Source of the DNA: an uncultured Oceanospirillaceae bacterium
Lineage (GTDB): Bacteria; Pseudomonadota; Gammaproteobacteria; Pseudomonadales; Balneatricaceae
NCBI GenBank assembly: GCA_937138495.1
Contig: CAKZPE010000016.1
Coordinates: 71,977 to 119,213, forward strand
Length of the DNA: 47,237 nucleotides
Reading direction: 5' to 3'
Below the pieces are notes generated by a model. It did not search any database. It was given only the letters and a program-made list of their open reading frames with translations, and was not told the origin of the DNA. Both the position numbers and the translations under genes were made by a program. Below, piece by piece: positions 43,308-47,237 of the stretch (position 1 is the first letter of the stretch; the number at the start of each line of letters is the position of its first letter).

Positions 43308-44525
43308 TCAGCGGCGCTGTTCTGCAAGCTTACGCCGCCGCAGGGCGGACTTGGCAACCTGGCTGCGGCGCATTGCCAGCCTGATAACCAGGAACCCGGT
43401 AACAGCAGACAGCAACGATGCCATCAGAATGCCCAGTCGCTCATCGATCAGCATGTTGATGCCACTTTCCTCGAACGCCAGAGAGCCAATAAATAAACTC
43501 ATGGTAAAGCCTACCCCGCACAGTATTGATACCCCGTACAGGCTGAGAAAATCCATTCCCTTAGGCAGTTCGACCCGGGTAAAACGCACCACCAGATAAC
43601 TGAAGCCGAATACGCCCAGCTGCTTGCCCACAAACAGGCCTGCAGCAATGCCCATGGTGACCGGGTGAGTCAGGGAATCAATACTGATCGACGACAGATT
43701 CAGACCCGCATTGGCAAACGCAAACACCGGCAAAATAACAAAGGCAACCGTCGGATGGAGGCTGTGCTCCAGATGCCGCACGGGCGAATAACGTAAATTC
43801 TTCGGATCACGCATCGGTATTAAGAAGGCCAGCACAACACCTGCCAGCGTCGCATGTACACCGGACTTCAACAGTGCTGTCCAGAGAATAACACCCACCA
43901 GAACATAGGCGGGGATATCACAAACCCCACGGTAATTCAGGAAACACAGTAACGCGATACAAGCGGCAACAACCACCAGCGCTGCCGGATCGATGCTCTC
44001 GGTATAGAACACGGCAATGATCAGAATCGCACCGATATCATCAATAATTGCCAAAGTAACCAGAAACAGCTTGATTGACGCGGGTACCGATCTGCCCAGT
44101 AACGCCAGAATGCCCAGAGCAAATGCGATATCGGTCGCTGCCGGAATCGCCCAGCCCGCGGTAAACTCAGGCTGTGACGATGTAAAACTCAGATAAATCA
44201 GCGCCGGTACCAGCATACCGCCAACCGCGCCAGCAAAAGGAAGCGCGACCAGCGAAGGCTTCGCCAGTTCTCCCTCAAGAATTTCCCGCTTAAGCTCCAG
44301 CCCCACCAGGAAAAAGAAAATGGCCATCAGACCATCGTTAATCCACAGCAATAACGGTTTCTCAATGGAAAAAGTCCCCAGAGAAACACCTGCTATAAGA
44401 TTGATCAGCAGGTCGTAATATTCTGCCAGGGGACTGTTCGCAATCAGCAACGCGACAACGGTCGCCAGCATGAGCAATATGCCCCCTGCTGCTTCACGCT
44501 GTAGGAATTTACGCAGTGTTGTCAT
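43308..44525 (-). CDS. nhaA: Na+/H+ antiporter NhaA
   Basis: 405 aa, about twelve membrane helices. Exchanges cytoplasmic Na+ for two H+ to handle salt and alkaline pH. The ion-binding acids are all present: Asp132 (AATDIAFALGIL), Asp162 and Asp163 (LAIIDDIGAILII), matching Asp133/163/164 of the E. coli protein. Also INDGLMAIFFFLVGLELKREILEGEL. C-terminus is basic (RRSQVAKSALRRRKLAEQRR). Divergent from the NhaR-like gene, unlike the collinear E. coli nhaAR order. Fits a marine lifestyle. Confidence 0.95.
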   Translation of the reverse strand: MTTLRKFLQREAAGGILLMLATVVALLIANSPLAEYYDLLINLIAGVSLGTFSIEKPLLLWINDGLMAIFFFLVGLELKREILEGELAKPSLVALPFAGAVGGMLVPALIYLSFTSSQPEFTAGWAIPAATDIAFALGILALLGRSVPASIKLFLVTLAIIDDIGAILIIAVFYTESIDPAALVVVAACIALLCFLNYRGVCDIPAYVLVGVILWTALLKSGVHATLAGVVLAFLIPMRDPKNLRYSPVRHLEHSLHPTVAFVILPVFAFANAGLNLSSISIDSLTHPVTMGIAAGLFVGKQLGVFGFSYLVVRFTRVELPKGMDFLSLYGVSILCGVGFTMSLFIGSLAFEESGINMLIDERLGILMASLLSAVTGFLVIRLAMRRSQVAKSALRRRKLAEQRR

Positions 44526-44688
44526 TGGTTCTCTCCACAGATGCCCTGTCTGACGGACGCCGGTTCATCCGTCAAAATCAACAGCCATCTATCTAAAATA
44601 GTCTAGCTGGCTAAGTCCGGAATAATTTAATAGGCTATCAACTAAGATAAAAACTGATTATTTCTTCTTCACACATCGAAAATACCGA

Positions 44689-45624
44689 ATGATTACAAAT
44701 ATAAACTACAATCACTTCTATTATTTCTGGATGGTCAGTAATGCCGGCAGCATCGCTAAAGCCAGTAAAGCACTGCACCTGACGCCGCAAACTATCAGTG
44801 CCCAGATATCGATGCTTGAGCAACGTCTGGGTAAACAACTCTTCATTCGCAAAGGCCGGCAACTGGTACTCAGTGACTATGGCCGGGTCAGTAAACAGTA
44901 TGCAGATGATATGTTTGCCATTGCCGAAGAATGGCTGGAAACCACTCAGGGCAACGATACCTACCTGAAAACCCTGAAGGTCGGTATTTCAGATGCTCTA
45001 CCCAAATCACTGGTAACCCGGTGGCTGGCGCCGATTATCAACTCGGACAGCAATATCAAACTCACCTGCATAGACGGTAAGCAGGAAGAACTCCTCAGCC
45101 AGCTGGCAATTCACAAGCTGGATCTGCTGCTCTCAGATACCCCGGCCGATAACAGCTATAACCTGAAGGTGTTTTGCCATGAAATTGGCAAAAGTAACAT
45201 TGGACTTTATGCCAGACACCATCACGCCAGAGAACTTCAGGCCGATTTTCCGCAAAGCCTGAATAACCAGCGCATGGTGCTGCCCGGTAAAGACAGCCCC
45301 ACCAGCCGGGCAATCGAATACTGGCTCAACGAACAACACCTCAACGTCAGTATCGTCAGCCATGTGGATGACAGCGCTCTGATGAAAGCCTTTGGTAAAC
45401 AGGGTCTGGGAATATTTCCCGCCCCGATACTGATCAGGGATGACGTGAAAACCAGCCATGAAGTCAGCCTCATTGGCCAGGTCAGTAATGTCTATCAGAG
45501 TTATTACCTGATCACCCCTGAACGGATGGTCAGTGATACTTTCTCAACCCGTTTACTGGAACAGGCCAGAATGGGTGAAAGTACTGAGAACAGCGCTGTA
45601 TCTCCGTCCACCACAGACGATTAA
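44689..45624 (+). CDS. nhaR: LysR family activator, NhaR-like
   Basis: 311 aa. Winged HTH at 1-65 with the NhaR-type opening NYNHFYYFWMVSNAGSIAKASKALHLTPQTISAQI; effector domain about 90-300. NhaR activates nhaA in response to Na+. The gene pair with divergent nhaA supports the name. Weak ribosome site. The 163-base shared region holds a nested dyad AGCCA-t-CTAT-N5-ATAG-N6-TGGCT (44583-44612) that could be its site. Confidence 0.85.
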   Translation: MITNINYNHFYYFWMVSNAGSIAKASKALHLTPQTISAQISMLEQRLGKQLFIRKGRQLVLSDYGRVSKQYADDMFAIAEEWLETTQGNDTYLKTLKVGISDALPKSLVTRWLAPIINSDSNIKLTCIDGKQEELLSQLAIHKLDLLLSDTPADNSYNLKVFCHEIGKSNIGLYARHHHARELQADFPQSLNNQRMVLPGKDSPTSRAIEYWLNEQHLNVSIVSHVDDSALMKAFGKQGLGIFPAPILIRDDVKTSHEVSLIGQVSNVYQSYYLITPERMVSDTFSTRLLEQARMGESTENSAVSPSTTDD

Positions 45625-45639
45625 GCCCTACCGATTTAA

Positions 45640-45664
45640 GCCCCGGGAAACCATACTCCGGGGC
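45640..45664. terminator. Candidate terminator hairpin
   Basis: GCCCCGG (45640-45646) pairs with CCGGGGC (45658-45664), 11-base loop, then CTTCT. T-tract is poor, but the hairpin sits between convergent nhaR and the EEP gene. Confidence 0.5.
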
Positions 45665-45672
45665 CTTCTGCT

Positions 45673-46521
45673 CTAATCAAGCCTGAAATTGGCGGCTACT
45701 GGCCGGTGATCAGAGCCTCCGCTGTCACTCTGATCGCAGTATTCATCCTCCGCAAACATTACCTGCACATCGGAGACCGTCAGCCCGCCCTTCATAAAAA
45801 CATTATCAGGCATCGAATCATACCGGGGATCACACAAGGTATTCACCGGATTCGAGGGTTTCAGCCACTTCAGCGTACGGGTCAGCCGGTTAAATGCTGT
45901 AGAGGTAATATTCGACAGATACTTAGGGTCCAGCGGCATACTGAAATCACCGGTCAGAATCACCGGTACATTGGAACGGGAAATCCATTCAACCAGCAAC
46001 CGGGCCTGATGAGCACGTATGCCCTCACCGCTGTTACAGCACTTAAGATCCACATTGCCAATATAAAATTCCTGCCGGCTGACCTTATGCTGGAAACGGA
46101 CAAACAACGCAGGTAATAAGCGCATATCCTGCACCCCCAGGCTGGATGTATCCGGCCTTGAGCGTACAGTGTCCAGTTCAATGGTCTCGAGCAGGCGCAA
46201 TAGCGAATCGTTATAGACAATCGCAAGATGATCATTTAACTGATCCGGTTCACGGTTCTCACCGGCGCGGCTTATCACCGACCGGTATTTATACCGGCTG
46301 TCCACTGCCAGCGCTGCGGTATACCAGGCCAGATCCTTATCATCATGAACCTCCTGTAAGGCCAGTACATCAGGCCGCTTCAGCTGCTGAATAACCTCAC
46401 CCACCCGGTGCGGATAAGTGTCAGCTGAAGAATCAACATTAAAGGTAACCACCGTCATCGGACTGCCTGTAGCCGGCACGGTGAAAAACAATAACAGATA
46501 CCATAATGCAGTCATCTTCAT
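45673..46521 (-). CDS. Exported endonuclease/exonuclease/phosphatase family protein
   Basis: 282 aa. Signal peptide to about residue 20 (LLLFFTVPATGS). EEP fold with the metal and catalytic motifs: VVTFNVDS (Asn), VLALQEVHD (Glu), NVDLKCC, ILTGDFSMPL (Asp, with Phe where DNase-I-like members have Asn) and the terminal SGGSDHRPV (Asp-His). Substrate could be nucleic acid, phospholipid or inositol phosphate; unknown. Periplasmic or secreted. A short frame upstream overlaps its start by 4 bases. Confidence 0.82.
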   Translation of the reverse strand: MKMTALWYLLLFFTVPATGSPMTVVTFNVDSSADTYPHRVGEVIQQLKRPDVLALQEVHDDKDLAWYTAALAVDSRYKYRSVISRAGENREPDQLNDHLAIVYNDSLLRLLETIELDTVRSRPDTSSLGVQDMRLLPALFVRFQHKVSRQEFYIGNVDLKCCNSGEGIRAHQARLLVEWISRSNVPVILTGDFSMPLDPKYLSNITSTAFNRLTRTLKWLKPSNPVNTLCDPRYDSMPDNVFMKGGLTVSDVQVMFAEDEYCDQSDSGGSDHRPVAANFRLD

Positions 46522-46691
46522 AACGCCCTCCGGAATTCTGCTCCGAAAGTCTGTGTCTGTTTAAAACCGGTTCTGCCAATGAATGCGACCCGATCAATAC
46601 CTGAAGGGATCAGGTTAATAACCGCACGAAATGCCTGATACAGGCGGGGAGTAGCACCGTTCAGCACGGCACCTATTGAGATGTATAACAT
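46518..46691 (-). CDS. Possible small protein upstream of the EEP gene
   Basis: 57 aa from ATG 46691, which has GGACGG about 9-14 bases upstream; the frame can be extended to a TTG at 46748. Stop overlaps the EEP start by 4 bases (ATGA), the only real support. No recognisable family. It may be a leader peptide for translational coupling or a chance frame. Confidence 0.3.
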   Translation of the reverse strand: MLYISIGAVLNGATPRLYQAFRAVINLIPSGIDRVAFIGRTGFKQTQTFGAEFRRAL

Positions 46692-46876
46692 ATGCACAGT
46701 CCGTCCCTGGAATGTATGATTAAGTAAACCCAGTATATCACGCGACAATCAGAATATAGCCTTAAGCAAAGCCATTTCCGGCCACCGGATCACCGCATTT
46801 TACCGGTGGAAACACATATCGGCAGAACGGCTGAAAGCCTTAGGGAATCATCATGTGAACAAATTTGACGGAAAGT

Positions 46877-46904
46877 TTGCCAGGTTCCAATGCCCAACTA
46901 TACT
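46877..46904 (+). promoter_or_regulatory. Sigma-70 promoter pointing into the 46911-46973 hairpin
   Basis: TTGCCA (46877-46882), 16-base spacer, TATACT (46899-46904): five of six matches in each hexamer. The predicted start of transcription at about 46911 is the first base of the long inverted repeat. No plus-strand gene follows before the window end. Confidence 0.5.
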
Positions 46905-46910
46905 TACCCC

Positions 46911-46973
46911 TAGCGAAAAGCTACCCGCCCGGGCCTCCGTGCACACTCATCCTGGACGGGTAGCTTTTCGCTA
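46911..46973 (+). ncRNA. Candidate small structured RNA or long-loop terminator
   Basis: A 17-bp perfect inverted repeat (46911-46927 and 46957-46973; arm begins TAGCGAAAAGCTACCCG) around a 29-base loop that has its own CCCGGG. On either strand the inner stem plus CTTTT resembles a terminator with an oversized loop, so it may just end the minus-strand hydrolase gene, which stops 33 bases to the right. The promoter directly ahead on the plus strand argues for a discrete RNA. No known RNA family recognised. Confidence 0.4.
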
Positions 46974-47006
46974 TTCCAGATGTCAGTAAAGTCAGCCCCG
47001 TTATAA

Positions 47007-47237
47007 TCACCGTGTTATCTCCCCGGCCCAGAAATCATCCAGTTTTTTCGCCAGACAGGGTACGAACCTGTCCGGAAAGTCATGCCCCAGCCCTTTCACC
47101 AGCCAAAACGCCGAACCTTTTATTAACGCATGGGCATGACGCCCCTGGGTCCAGTGAATGCAGGGATCTTCATCCCCGTGAATAATCAGTGACGGTACCC
47201 TGATGGTTTTCAAAAGATGCTGCCGGGCACCGGTTGC
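47007..47237 (-). CDS. Alpha/beta hydrolase, C-terminal part
   Basis: 77 codons, open to the window edge, so the start is outside. C-terminal end of an alpha/beta hydrolase: TIRVPSLIIHGDEDPCIHWTQGRH contains the acid of the triad (GDEDP) and KGLGHDFPDRF the catalytic His. Serine nucleophile lies beyond the window. Substrate unknown. Confidence 0.8.
   Translation of the reverse strand, partial: ATGARQHLLKTIRVPSLIIHGDEDPCIHWTQGRHAHALIKGSAFWLVKGLGHDFPDRFVPCLAKKLDDFWAGEITR

Overview
The window reads as chromosome of a marine-type gammaproteobacterium, probably from the Oceanospirillaceae or a close relative. This is inferred from gene content (FabV as enoyl reductase, NhaA with an NhaR-like regulator, an Aer-like PAS chemoreceptor, an etfBA pair, a valine-catabolism cluster, DUF1127 proteins beside regulators) and not from any marker gene. 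Coding density is high and genes sit in short co-directional runs, many closed by clear rho-independent terminators. I see no rRNA, tRNA, CRISPR array or complete insertion sequence.

Layout. 1-0.6 kb: 3' end of hisC. 0.7-4.7 kb: a PAS-GGDEF protein with a degenerate active site, a small DUF1127 protein, a divergent MocR regulator with a three-copy operator, and rlmF. 4.8-8.0 kb: a coupled three-gene operon made of an outer-membrane retropepsin-like lipoprotein, a seven-helix membrane protein with an inactive transglutaminase domain, and a RimK-like ATP-grasp ligase. This is the most intriguing conserved but poorly understood system here. 8.2-11.4 kb: NfeD/SPFH membrane pair, an isochorismatase-fold hydrolase, an EamA exporter. 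11.6-17.8 kb: complete TetR-MFP-RND-TolC efflux operon with matching candidate operators. 18-21.1 kb: fabV and etfBA. 21.5-24.5 kb: second DUF1127 gene divergent from a GcvA-like LysR gene, then an Aer-like chemoreceptor. 24.5-27.9 kb: 650-base leader region followed by a TrpXYZ-like ABC importer.

27.9-32.3 kb is an accessory islet: a ccdA-ccdB-GNAT operon with a textbook tandem-palindrome operator, a stand-alone TfoX C-terminal domain, a second GNAT, and two orphan genes. The larger orphan (438 aa, visibly AT-rich) is bracketed by REP-like palindromes about 1.6 kb apart that form a near-perfect 29-bp inverted repeat, with a tandem 16-bp repeat just outside.

32.3-41.9 kb is a valine/isobutyrate degradation cluster: acyl-CoA dehydrogenase, enoyl-CoA hydratase, 3-hydroxyisobutyryl-CoA hydrolase, 3-hydroxyisobutyrate dehydrogenase and methylmalonate-semialdehyde dehydrogenase, with prpE and an SDR, all on the minus strand, and a divergent AraC-type regulator. 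It would convert isobutyryl-CoA to propionyl-CoA, with the acyl-CoA dehydrogenase passing electrons to the ETF encoded at 19.4-21.1 kb. 41.9-47.2 kb: a PleD-like response regulator cyclase, nhaA and divergent nhaR, an exported EEP-family phosphodiesterase, a candidate small structured RNA with its own promoter, and a truncated alpha/beta hydrolase.

A recurring theme is regulation: five intergenic regions carry dyads or repeats that fit the regulator encoded next to them (MocR, TetR, LysR, CcdA and, more weakly, NhaR), and an FNR/ANR-like box lies between the chemoreceptor and the ABC importer.
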